Under the pieces are notes generated by a model that did not search any database, had not been told where the DNA came from, and was given only the letters and a program-made list of their open reading frames with translations. A stretch of 64,000 nucleotides of DNA from Crocodylus rhombifer (lineage: Eukaryota; Chordata; Crocodylia; Crocodylidae), in the NCBI GenBank assembly GCA_038503035.1, contig JAVSML010001165.1, positions 124,001-188,000 of the forward strand, read 5' to 3'. Positions 19,701-29,566 of this stretch are shown piece after piece. The translations under genes and the position numbers were made by a program. Each line of letters opens with the position of its first letter. Position 1 is the first letter of the stretch.

Positions 19701-22700
19701 TCATGTCCTGGCTCCATGCTGTCACCACCAAGTAATCCCAGGGTGTCTATGGAGACCGGACAGGACCTGTGCGGACAGGGCAAGTGGCCAGGTGGACAGG
19801 ATGGGGCTGCAGGCGGGCAGGGAACTGTGTCCAGGGCTGGGTCTGGGGATCATGAGGCAGTGACAGCATGGAGTGGGGGCCCAGGGCAGAGCCACGATCT
19901 GTAAGCCCCTGCTCACATAACCTGCATCTGTGACATGGTGTGTGGGTAGGGGATCATGGCTCCCCAGCCCTGGCCCCGCGTTGTCACTACCCCAAGATCC
20001 TGCCCTTGCCTGTCTTTCCTGCCCTGAAAAACTGCTCCTTGCCTGATTGAAGACCCATCCCATCTGCCTAGCCACACACCCTGTCTGTGTGGGTCCTGCC
20101 CTGGTGGTGGGTGCGGAGTGGATGGGCCAGAGTGCCCAGGCAGCAGATCTGGGTCCAGGGGCAGCAGCAGCAGGAAGCGAGTCTGGCCACCTTGCTTTCC
20201 CAGCCCTGCTGTGTGCCTGGTGGTGGCAGGACTGGCTTTATGCACCACAGCTCAGGCTGCCCCCTGTGCCTGGGCTTGGCAGAACCAAAGCTGGACAAAA
20301 TCCCTCAGTGGGCTGGATCCAGTCATCAGGCCATATTTTACCCATCCCTGAGCTAAACAGAAGCATCGGTGGCAGAACTGAGCTCAGTAAGTTAATGCAA
20401 TAACTCAGTGAATAAATAACTCATGAATAAATAATAAATGTCATCCACAGATGTTAAGTCAGTCAACTTACACTGTCAACATGAAAGCTAGGCAAGAAAA
20501 CAGGGTTAGATCATGAAAATTATTTCCTTTGGTATTTCTGGGGTTTGTTTAATACAGTATATACACACAACATGGTAAAACCAAAATCCTAGAGACATAC
20601 ATACATGGATCCAACCCAAAGTGAGGAGATCATACTGATCTTGAATACTGAATAATTCTTCTACGTTCTCCATGTCACAGTAGTCTGGTCCTGCAGATTG
20701 CTTTGGCACTATTACATGAGTAATAGTAAATTCATTGTGTGTCTGTAAAAAATGTAATGGGAAAATGACTTGAATTAAGAGATGAACAAATGGATTAATG
20801 AACAATGATCAGTAGGGAATCAACAGGTCAGATTCTTAGCTGGTGAAATAGTGTGGCTCCATGGATTTGAATGAAGTTTTGCTGATTTATACCAGCTGAG
20901 CCTATGGCTATCAATTTTTTCACTGCAATAGATAACACAGGAACGTCAATATATTTGACATGGGTGTGCACAGGAAAATGTTAAAAGGAATACTTTTTCC
21001 AAAATATGGAAGCAGGTAACATAAATATAATCATTTTCTCTGAAACCTGGATATAAATGAATTCACTGTTTTTATTAATATTTCCTTTTGAGTTTCTACT
21101 GCTATTTGATATCAGCTTTGAAACTCTTCTATACTCCTGCATGTATGCATGCACAAGTAGTGGAATCTTCTTTGCTATGAGGGAAGTTTGATAATTAAGA
21201 ACTGCTGCAAAACTAAGTGAGCACAACACAGGCAAAAATAAAAATAAAAAACAGCAACAATTTTGCTTTATATGCGGACAAAGTGTTTTTTTTACATTTT
21301 GATGACAGCAATACATTCTAACATTTTTACATATCCAGTTGTTGTGTGCAACTAATTCTTATTTATTTTTGATGAACACCATGGAAAACGCTTGAAAAAT
21401 CCCACAACTGTATGCAAGATACAAGATGATCAACAATACAACATCACAATGACTATAAGGTAGCTTGATCAATTAATTCTGCAAAAAGGCAAACAGTAGA
21501 TTACAGTTCAAAAAGAATTATAGACAGGCCCATAAAGTTATAATATTAATTACACTACACACTTATGCTTTAGATCTGCTTTTGCTCTGTTATCAGTTCC
21601 TTACATGAAAATGCAGTACTATCAAAAGTGCCTTCCCCATACAAAAGTGAAGGTTTAACTGTACCAGTTTTCCACAGAGAATTCCACATGTTTCTGTTCC
21701 TCTTTTTGTATTTTCCTCGGCTAGTGATAGAAATTTTGGACAAAGGTCTCTGGGTAAAACTACACCTCGAAGTGCTTCAGCTACTTGTGCTAAAAGAAGA
21801 GAAAAATATAATTTAGCCTTCAGTGTAAAATTTTCTAATGGAAAACATGTATATAGTTAATCAACTGAGTGGTACAATAGTTGTGAATCTTTAAATGAAA
21901 ATTGCAATGTGTGTCACACAATTTCTAGACTAGAATAAGAGATTCTGGAGGCATAACACTATAATCTTTCTTCTGCTGAAGACATATGAATCCTGAACAA
22001 GTTAACCAACTTGCATTCTGTAAAAAACCAGACTGTTAGCTTCTAGACTGTATTTAATACAAAAACAAAAATGAAAAACCTCCAAACCTCTAAAAAATGC
22101 AATCACGATGGACCTGGCTTTGCTCCCACTGAGCCTACAGCAAAATTCTGATTGAATTCAGTGACACTAACTTAGGTTAATATCTGCAGATCTGGTTTTT
22201 GGGTGCTTAAGATACCATATGGGTCAATGTACAGTAAGTATCCATTTCAAGGGAGAAAACAATGATGGATTCATATACAAGTACTCCAGGAACACACAGT
22301 CTTCATGTTAGGATAAAGCCTACAGTGAAAGACATATTCCTGTGTGTATTTTGAAATAAATTGTGACAGGCAGAGGAGCACTGCAAAAGACTGAGACACT
22401 TACTCTGAACAGCGCTTAAAGTAGCCACTGGCTTGAAGGCCCGGTTTACTGGAGGAGACTGTCCAGCACAGACCGATGTTTTACTCTGATTAACTTTTGC
22501 TGATAATGTGGGAGATAAGGAGTTGTTCTGATGTGTAGAAATGCAAGACAGCATACTCCCATCAATCTGTTCAGACATAAACATATTCTCTTTAACTTTC
22601 TGATCGCGGGCTAGTTCTTGCTTCTTAAGTTGGTCTTCAAATAACTGAAACTGTTCTGATTCAAGCTGCTGTTGTCGCATATGTGCAATTCGCTTCTTTT

Positions 22701-25700
22701 CTGCTTCTATCAATTTCTCATGCTCCAGTCTCTTTAGATATTCAGCTTTACATCTGTTCTGGAAAGCATATAAATGGAGTGGTCAAATTCTCTCCACAGT
22801 AGTAAAAAAGAACCACAAAACAGTGAAGGGCAAGCTAGTGAACAGATTAGTTAAATCACTCCTTCAAGCCCTGCTATTATTAAACCATAATGACTCTGTT
22901 GGCATACAACAGTCAAAATATCAAAAAGCTGTACCATTAGAAATGCTCTAAGATACTACAGCATATATTATAAGGGACTGTTACCACAAGATTCCCATTC
23001 TGCACAGCCCCTGATATTGTATATATTTATTTCAATAGTAATAAGCATTTGGCCTTGAACAACTTATACTTTACCAGAAAAAAAATAAGAGCCTAAAAAG
23101 AGGCATGTTGTTGAGATAAGGGATACAAAGAAGAGGCCCTTATTAGTGCAGTGTGAGAAATCCAATCGTTCTTTAGTCCTTTCTCTATGGTTCTGCTGTT
23201 CGTTGTGGCTAATTTGTTTGCTTGGTTTTATTTTATTTTGTCTTTGTTCTTGCCTTTTTCTTCCTATAACTCACTAACTTCCTTGAACTGGTCCCCAGCC
23301 CAGGAGACCTAACTTTGTTTTGGATGCATTTTTCTATACTGTGCGTTGTTCTGTCTCTGCCACGTAGGTCTTTATTGTACTCCTAAGGACCAATAGATAC
23401 TTTGCTAATTGCAGGGACTCTCCAGGTTTCTTTCCACCTCTTTTAAGAGCCATCACCCAAACCTTCCCAATCCAATGACAATTTGAATGAAATATTTAAC
23501 GGTATTAAAATGATGAAATATATTGAATGGGACATGGATTCAACTTATGAACAGGAACATGAATTCCTCTAGCAAATTCCAGAAGCTCCACTACAGACAA
23601 GTTTTTAAGCTACAAACACATTTCCAATGATTTTATTACACAAGGGGTAAGCAGTCCTATACATGCTTTGCTATTAGGCATATACCCCCACAGGATCAAC
23701 CAACCTTGCTGGGGTTGTTTGAACCCAGTACTCTTTCCTGCCATGGCAGGGGGTTGGACTTGATGATCTGCTCAGGTCCCTTCCGACCCTAGAAACTATG
23801 AAACCTGGCTTAGCTGTGTATCTTCCACATCACCATGATTTATGCTAGGAGTCAGGGGTATCCCCATTCTATTATGCTCTAACTTCATTTTTATTCTCAG
23901 AATAAGGCCATTTCCACACATTCATATTAGTTCCTATTCACCATGTTAGATTTTCAAATAACAGGACAAGTGTACCAAACTACAATGAGATATTTATCAC
24001 AACAGATAAACGGCATATTTGGATATTGACTAATTTTATTAAATACAGAAGTGTTTGATCAATTACTTACTTCTAACTACCCACACAATTGCCAATTTAT
24101 TAAAGGTTCAAGAGAAAGAGGCTGTTTGAATAGATTCTCAATTACATTGCCATATTTTTTTTACATTTTTGCTCACACAACTGCTTTTCTTATTTTAATG
24201 ATGATGTTTATAAAAATATTAGCTATAAACAAACATACAGATAATGCTTTAAATTAAACTGAATTTGGGTAAAACTTACTTTGTTTTGCATGTAATCTTG
24301 GTATTCCATGTTATATTTTTTTAAAAGATCCCTCTTCAGTTCATCTGTCTTTGGAAATGCAACCTCCTTTAGTTTCTTTTGTGGGGGGGAAAAAAATGTA
24401 AGTTTGCTTTTTCACTTTCCAAAAAAAATCAGCTGGGCAGGTAAACCAGCTGTAATACAAATTAAACTTCAATCATTTCAAAACGAAATTAAATAAATTG
24501 AATAATAAACCTCTTTTCAAAGTCTATAAACCAAATAAAGCCAGATTATCAACTAGAATACACTGGCACAGTATACTGGTTTCAATAAAGCAATGGTAAC
24601 TGTTACCAGCTGAGGAACCAACCAATAGTTTGAGCACAGGAAAGTCAAGTACACCCTGATTCTCAGCAGGGCAAGAAGATCGCTTCCAGCACCCAAGCTT
24701 GCTCATTCACAGCTAATAATAGTATTGCCACATATCATGGCACTGGGTTGGGCTGACATGCTTTTTTGTGTCTAGTGTTCACCTCCGTTTTGGCCTGTAA
24801 AGGTCCTTGCTGAACCCCACTGAAGTCAACAGGCTCTAGTCAGCTGTTTGGCTCTTCCCACAAAGTGGGATTTTAGCAGATTTAAGTATAATCAGTTAGG
24901 CATAGGAATGTCAGTGACTGTAAAGAAGGCAACAACATGCACCTTTCCAGAATCACTTAGGAATCACTGCAGAGCAGCAGGATGCACAAACTTCTGATAG
25001 GGAGACAGTTTTCCGTGTTTCAGCAAATTTTTGGAAGAATTCTGTGTGTTTTTAATTCAGAAACAGATATTTAAAGAAAAACTTCCTTTAACGCAAGGGT
25101 GGGTAAAATGTGGCCCACGGGCCAGATGTGGCATTCTATCCGTTCTGTGGGGCCCCTAAAACATTTAGAAAATTAATATTTATCTGCCCCTGGCTGCCTG
25201 TCATACAGCCCTTGATGGCTTGCCAAAACTCAATAAGCAACCCTCCACCCAAAACAACTGCTCTTTCCTGCAGTAACAGAACTACAATTAAACCAATATA
25301 GTAGTAGGCAAAAGCATACTTTGGTAAAAATGCAAATGTAAAATAGAATACATATTTTGGTGTTAAAGGAGAAGATACTTTGGTTAACGATCTTATCTAA
25401 TAATAATAATCTACTAATAATACTAATCTATCTAATACTATCGAATAATAATAATAATACCATGAATCCCTATATTTTTATCAGTAAGAGGACCAGGCAG
25501 CAGCTATCACTTAGGTGGAAGTGGAATCAGATCCTAAGTATTATTAAATCAGCATATCTAAACATATACATAACTCTTAAGAGATTTTAATTGAGCTTCC
25601 AAGAGTGCATACACTGGTTGTAATGAATAAAAGCGATTTGTTCACCATCTTCAGAATTCTAGCCATGATCAAGCTATTAAATTTAAATGATACATTTATG

Positions 25701-28474
25701 GCTGATACATAATGCTGTTAAGAACTAGTTGGTTAAACACTGTTTTATCAACCAAGTGCAACATTTTGCAGTCAGGGAAAAAGCATGCTGGGAAACATCC
25801 ATCAGTTGTATTGGAAGAGAAAATTATGAAATGTTAAGCAAAGTAATACCTTAATAATATCTTGTTTTTCTGGTACTGCACATTGATGATAGTCTCGGTG
25901 ATTGGGCAGCTCTTCTACAAATAAGCTGGAAAATTAAGCATGCACATTTTTTTGCCTTATTAGCCAGATGAAGATCCATGGTAGCTTTTAAGTTGAAAGA
26001 AAAATAAGGTTCACAAATCACAGATATCAAACACTGTATTCCATTTTGATTTATAGATACTTTCTATATTTCTACACTTAAACTGACATGCTGGCAAGGA
26101 GTTGTCTATCAAAAATTATGTATCCATACAAAGGGTTTTTGTTGTTTTTCATTAGTGATCTATAAGAAAAGGACTAACTATACATGGCACCAGAAGTCTC
26201 CAGGCTGTACAACAGCTCATCTCTGTAACAAAATCTGATGACCACCCTCATTTTCACTTCCTTTTTCTTAAGTAAAAGGCGTAATTTCATGAGATCAGGC
26301 ATGCTACACTGACATATTAATGCAGCCTTCTGATCAGAGTTTGTTGTGCTGTGAGTTATAACAATGGGCAGCTTGTCTAGACATCTAAATTATTAAAACA
26401 CCAACACCACCAAACACTATTGTATACGTAGAATGCATTGTACTATCCCTGTTCACATTCAACTATAGTATTATGAAAAGTTTACCTTCCAGGCTGGAAA
26501 TCTTTAGTTCCTCTATCATCCCCAATTTTTTTAGAATGTTTAAAAAAAAAAGGGTTCAGCTTTAATACTTTTAGAGTATGAACAGAATGAAGGGAAAAAA
26601 GTCCCATTAGATATCTAATATATTAACTTGAAAAGCTCTAGAAACAAAATGGCTGATTAGAAAGCTTTAATCTGTTACGGAAACAGCTCTCAATTAAGAA
26701 GTCTCTTGATTGCTATAGTGTAATTTGTTTTTAAATCTTTGGGAGGAAGAAGAGAAAAAAAATCACGTCGAGCATGTACAGTACATTTTGCATAGTTTTT
26801 TAAAATTATGGGATAAATTCTATCTAACCTTTTTGTGGAAAAGCAGCAGGAAAAGAGGCAATAAGCCCCTTTGTATGGTTTGCTTGAGTGCAAGAAAAAA
26901 ACCACAGTCTTTTGACTGCACTGATGCTGAGGATGCTCATCTGGGAAAGCTTATAAATTGAGCTAAGTGAGCTTGTGAAGCCTCTTGTGGTCTGTTTTCA
27001 TCATGTGCATATAAACAGAAAATAAGAGAGTCGATAGCGTTCACATCTTAGCTTGGTAGAATAAAAAACGAATGTAGCACTTTAAACATAAACCAGAGTG
27101 AATGGCAGATGGGACAGCTACACTAGGTATTATAACAAGAGGCCTAGCAGAGGAACTGATTAGCATAAAGATCTCAGAAGGACAAAGATATTCTGTAAGA
27201 AAATCATTAATAGTTTTTCCAAGTTTTAGACTGGTGGACTCCTGAGCCACATTTTCATTGCAGCAATTCATTATATCCATCTATCTATCACAATCATTAA
27301 CTATAAACATAAGAGACTGTCTTACGTTATAAATTTATTATAAAATACAAAAGCATTTTCCAGGTTTCCTTCCTCAAGATATACAGATGCCATTCGTTCC
27401 ATCTCTACTCCAGATCTGAAGTAGCGACGTGGAGTAATATCCTCATTTATTGTGATATTACAGCCAAGCTTGGTTAAGGCACGAACTCGCTCCTCTGGGG
27501 TCACAGAAACATCTGTGTGGTCAGGAATGGCAGTTAGCTTCTTCTGCAAAACAGTCAACACATCAGAGATTACACTTCAGTCTGGCTGGGGCCACGTCGT
27601 TCATGTATTCCTTTTTTCAAGACACTTGGGGAAAAGTTTTAACCTTTTAAAAACAACAACAAAAAACAACAAAAAAACTCCAGTACCCCGAGTATTGGCA
27701 ACAATGAAAAGCTTCTAACATGCTTCTTCAGTACTTTATAAATGACAAAATAACTGTATTTAAAAAACCCTCCACATTTAAATATTGTGAAAAAAAAATA
27801 AAGAAATAAAGATAAGGATTCAAAGAAATGCAAGAACAATCCTGCCAGGGCAGCCTCCTAGATTTCCTAAGATATGAATCCCCCACAAAGGGTCCGATCT
27901 ATAGGAACTGAACATATTATACTTAGATCCTGATGCTAGAAACTCTTCCTAATGATTGTGGTGCTTTCTCTTGGGCTCAGCTTGATTGCAGAATCAAATC
28001 AATACCTCATTTCAGTATTAATCTTATCTATTTAAACAATGAACATAAATATTAATAAACAAAACAATAGACAATGAAGCCACGTTTCAAAATGCAATTA
28101 ATTTTCTCTCATGCTATTCTGAAAGGAATTACTATGCTGAGAAACAATTTCTTCTTTTATTTAAAGGCTCAGTCTTTGTAGATTAAAAAATGGAGGGAGA
28201 TAATAGTTAAAACAGGTTAGAGAGCAACGTAACAAATCAAGTGTACTTTTTATTTTCATGTGCATTTAAAATGCCCCAGACTAGGGAGCAAATGGGTAAA
28301 GAACACATGAACAGGAGACAGAACATTGGAAAAACATTTCAACTGGCAGCCAATACACCTAAACTACACTTGATGGTATCATTTACTCTCCTGTTCTGAA
28401 ATAGAAGGTAATACTTTAATTGAGCATCATATTATAATACCTACCAATGAACTAACAGTGAAGGACTGCTCCAT
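13646..28474 (-). CDS. STAMBPL1: AMSH-like protease (STAM-binding protein-like 1), complete coding region in ten exons
   Basis: Exons in transcript order are 28474-28445, 27543-27326, 25925-25850, 24375-24280, 22758-22404, 21789-21665, 20742-20605, 18042-17930, 16553-16454 and 13702-13646. They total 1308 bases, i.e. 435 residues plus TGA (human: 436, as I recall), all GT-AG and in frame. The family cleaves Lys63-linked ubiquitin chains on early endosomes. Residues about 11-130 form the N-terminal AMSH/MIT-like helical domain ([23 protein letters not shown]). Residues about 140-205 are a charged coiled coil, and residues about 270-435 the JAMM domain with Glu in TETCGIL, H-x-H in [16 protein letters not shown], and its Asp. 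All zinc ligands are kept, so it should be catalytically active. The linker carries PPVNRAFKP, a full STAM SH3-binding consensus. It is convergent with ACTA2. Confidence 0.95.
14640..15010. repeat. MITE-like hairpin repeat
   Basis: The core is an inverted pair: 14821-14854 (aaaatggtggca, then cttttgaattaaaaca) and 14863-14895 (tgttttagttcaaaag, then gccaccatttt), separated by 8 bases. Weaker inverted similarity (tacacatacatttt against catgtgtaaaaatg) extends outward. It lies in the last STAMBPL1 intron. The family was not identified. Confidence 0.5.
16454..16553 (-). CDS. STAMBPL1: STAMBPL1 exon, JAMM domain end, residues 384-417
   Basis: One base, then 33 codons, [10 protein letters not shown] to EPRLFN. 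It holds the Cys/His residues of the second AMSH zinc site ([10 protein letters not shown]). Acceptor tttccag; donor gtaagt. Confidence 0.94.
17930..18042 (-). CDS. STAMBPL1: STAMBPL1 exon, JAMM zinc ligands, residues 347-384
   Basis: 37 codons plus two bases, [13 protein letters not shown] to VCSPKHN. Together with the preceding His it completes H-x-H-x7-S-x-x-D. Acceptor ttttgtag; donor gtgagt. Confidence 0.94.
19408..20350 (+). mobile_element. Complete non-autonomous hAT element, 943 bp
   Basis: The left terminus cagggatgggcaattattt pairs with a right terminus whose inverse reads cagggatgggtaaaatatg. It is flanked on both sides by the perfect 8 bp duplication agctaaac (19400-19407 and 20351-20358), diagnostic of hAT transposition. 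The interior is GC-rich with no transposase. It sits in the STAMBPL1 intron between the exon ending in WIH and the exon beginning THPTQ. Confidence 0.88.
20605..20742 (-). CDS. STAMBPL1: STAMBPL1 exon, JAMM core, residues 301-346
   Basis: 46 codons, [18 protein letters not shown] to LTLGWIH, phase 0 at both ends. It includes the region that forms the Lys63-chain-recognising insertion in AMSH proteases. The last codon is the first His of the zinc-binding H-x-H. Confidence 0.95.
21665..21789 (-). CDS. STAMBPL1: STAMBPL1 exon, start of JAMM domain with catalytic Glu, residues 259-300
   Basis: Two bases, then 41 codons, [12 protein letters not shown] to GILCGKL. The Glu of TETCGIL is the JAMM catalytic glutamate by family alignment. 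Acceptor cttcttttag; donor gtacag. Confidence 0.94.
22404..22758 (-). CDS. STAMBPL1: STAMBPL1 large linker exon with coiled coil and STAM-binding motif, residues 141-259
   Basis: 118 codons plus one base. It begins with a Lys/Glu/Gln-rich coiled coil ([18 protein letters not shown]), followed by a Ser/Asn-rich disordered linker. PPVNRAFKP at 22455-22429 fits P-x-V/I-D/N-R-x-x-K-P. Acceptor tttccag; donor gtaagt. Confidence 0.95.
23690..23803 (+). repeat. CR1 LINE 3'-end fragment
   Basis: It contains the typical CR1 3' segment: ggcagggggttggacttgat, then gatct, then aggtcccttccgaccctag, then a short actatgaaa tail. It is 5' truncated and lies in a STAMBPL1 intron. Confidence 0.75.
24280..24375 (-). 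CDS. STAMBPL1: STAMBPL1 exon, residues 109-140
   Basis: 32 codons, [13 protein letters not shown] to YQDYMQNK, phase 0 at both ends. Acceptor cacaaaag; donor gtaagt. It covers the end of the N-terminal helical domain and the start of the coiled coil. Confidence 0.93.
25094..25215 (-). mobile_element. hAT-like MITE fragment (same family as 6285-6574)
   Basis: It begins caagggtgggtaaaatg, followed by gcccacgggccagat and ggggcccctaaaacattt. These are the inverse of the 3' ends at 6574 and 34525. The distal end is not resolved. Confidence 0.5.
25396..25460. repeat. Interrupted TAA/AAT microsatellite
   Basis: Runs of taataataataat interrupted by ctac, cta and tcga, in a STAMBPL1 intron. The interruptions indicate an old or degenerating array. 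Confidence 0.7.
25850..25925 (-). CDS. STAMBPL1: STAMBPL1 exon, residues 83-108
   Basis: One base completing Thr, then 25 codons, [12 protein letters not shown] to EKQDIIK. Acceptor ttttccag; donor gtatta. Phases match both neighbours. Confidence 0.93.
27326..27543 (-). CDS. STAMBPL1: STAMBPL1 exon, N-terminal AMSH/MIT-like domain, residues 11-83
   Basis: 72 codons plus two bases, from [11 protein letters not shown] to [10 protein letters not shown], with a ttttgcag acceptor and a gtaaga donor. It is the most conserved part of the N-terminal helical domain, including [15 protein letters not shown]. Confidence 0.95.
28445..28474 (-). CDS. STAMBPL1: STAMBPL1 first coding exon, residues 1-10
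   Basis: Encodes [10 protein letters not shown] before a gtaggt donor; I recall human MDQPFTVNSL. The ATG has a strong context (A at -3, G at +4). The reading frame stays open for 17 codons upstream with two more in-frame ATGs, so the true start could be earlier. Confidence 0.85.
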
Positions 28475-28525
28475 GTTGCCCTGTGTCTGCAAACTAAGAT
28501 CTCTGTTTCTTTCCATTCTTTCCAT
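28475..28525 (-). other. STAMBPL1: STAMBPL1 5' UTR or alternative N-terminal coding extension
   Basis: The interval lies between a likely acceptor (pyrimidine tract ending gggcag, AG at 28526-28527) and the conserved ATG. It contains no stop in the STAMBPL1 frame and has in-frame ATGs at 28525 and 28516. The second has AGAATGG context. An internal gtttgcag could be an alternative acceptor that would remove both. Confidence 0.5.
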
Positions 28526-29566
28526 CTGCCCACGAAGAACAAAATGGGAAAAAAATCAATTCAGCAAGCTAAAGCAAACTTCTCCCTCTGTCCCAGCTTA
28601 TTATCCAAAGAGGAATTTGAGTACAAATACACTGATTGTTGTCATGTGGTAACATGAAATATGACAAAGAAATCATTCAGTTTGTAAGAAAATTCAAATG
28701 TCCATCTAGGCTCTTAGGTCATGCTTATGGTATTAGCACCTGGAGTATCGTACTACTGAAAAAAATAAAACGCAGACTTTCCTTTCAAAGCATTTGCGCG
28801 GCTCCACTGACTTCATCTGGAAATCGGTAAATCATATTACAGTAATAAGTTTTTAAGAAAATATATCAGCAATATATTTTTGAAACATTACCTGGACTGA
28901 AAATTAGCACCTTTTAAGTACTAATGGCAAAATAAAAGTCAGACACAAAAATACTGGTATATATTGTGATAGACATATGTACCTGGCGTGCAAATTTAGA
29001 CAATTCTCTGATGATTCTATGATTAAAAATAGGCCAGATGACTCTCTGAGCTCGAACATAAAGTACAATCAGTAACAGAGTACGGCTGAAACATTTCAAG
29101 CACCACTTGTTCCACCTGCACCACTGGCTGTTTTCAAGAAATGATTATAAACTGCACTCAAAATATAACATGGATATGAGCTGACTGATAAAAAAAAGTC
29201 CCTATGCAGTTCTCAGCAAGTACAGGCTGTGGTCATCATCACCAAAAACTGTTTTTGGCAAGGAAATGATTTGTTTAAGCCACACATGAATAAGAAGCCT
29301 GAAGCTAGTAGTGGATGTTCTAATTCCCAACTCTTGAGCACTTATAACAGAAGACTGGCTGTGAATGTCAAAGTCATCATGTGATATAGGAAATGAATAA
29401 CATAAAACCCAAAAGGCTAGTCTTGAGCAGCACGCAAATCAAAAGCAGCAGCAATGTGCTCTCAGCTGCCAACTCTCTGGATTCAGATGCTAGGGTAGTA
29501 CCTCAAGCTGCTTGTGTCTGGATCAGGTCCCTGCTGGTGGCACAGGGATGGGGGGAATTAAACCTC

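Noticed and set aside
19520..20403. Cluster of overlapping open frames
   Set aside because: All lie within the non-autonomous hAT element at 19408-20350; composition-driven.
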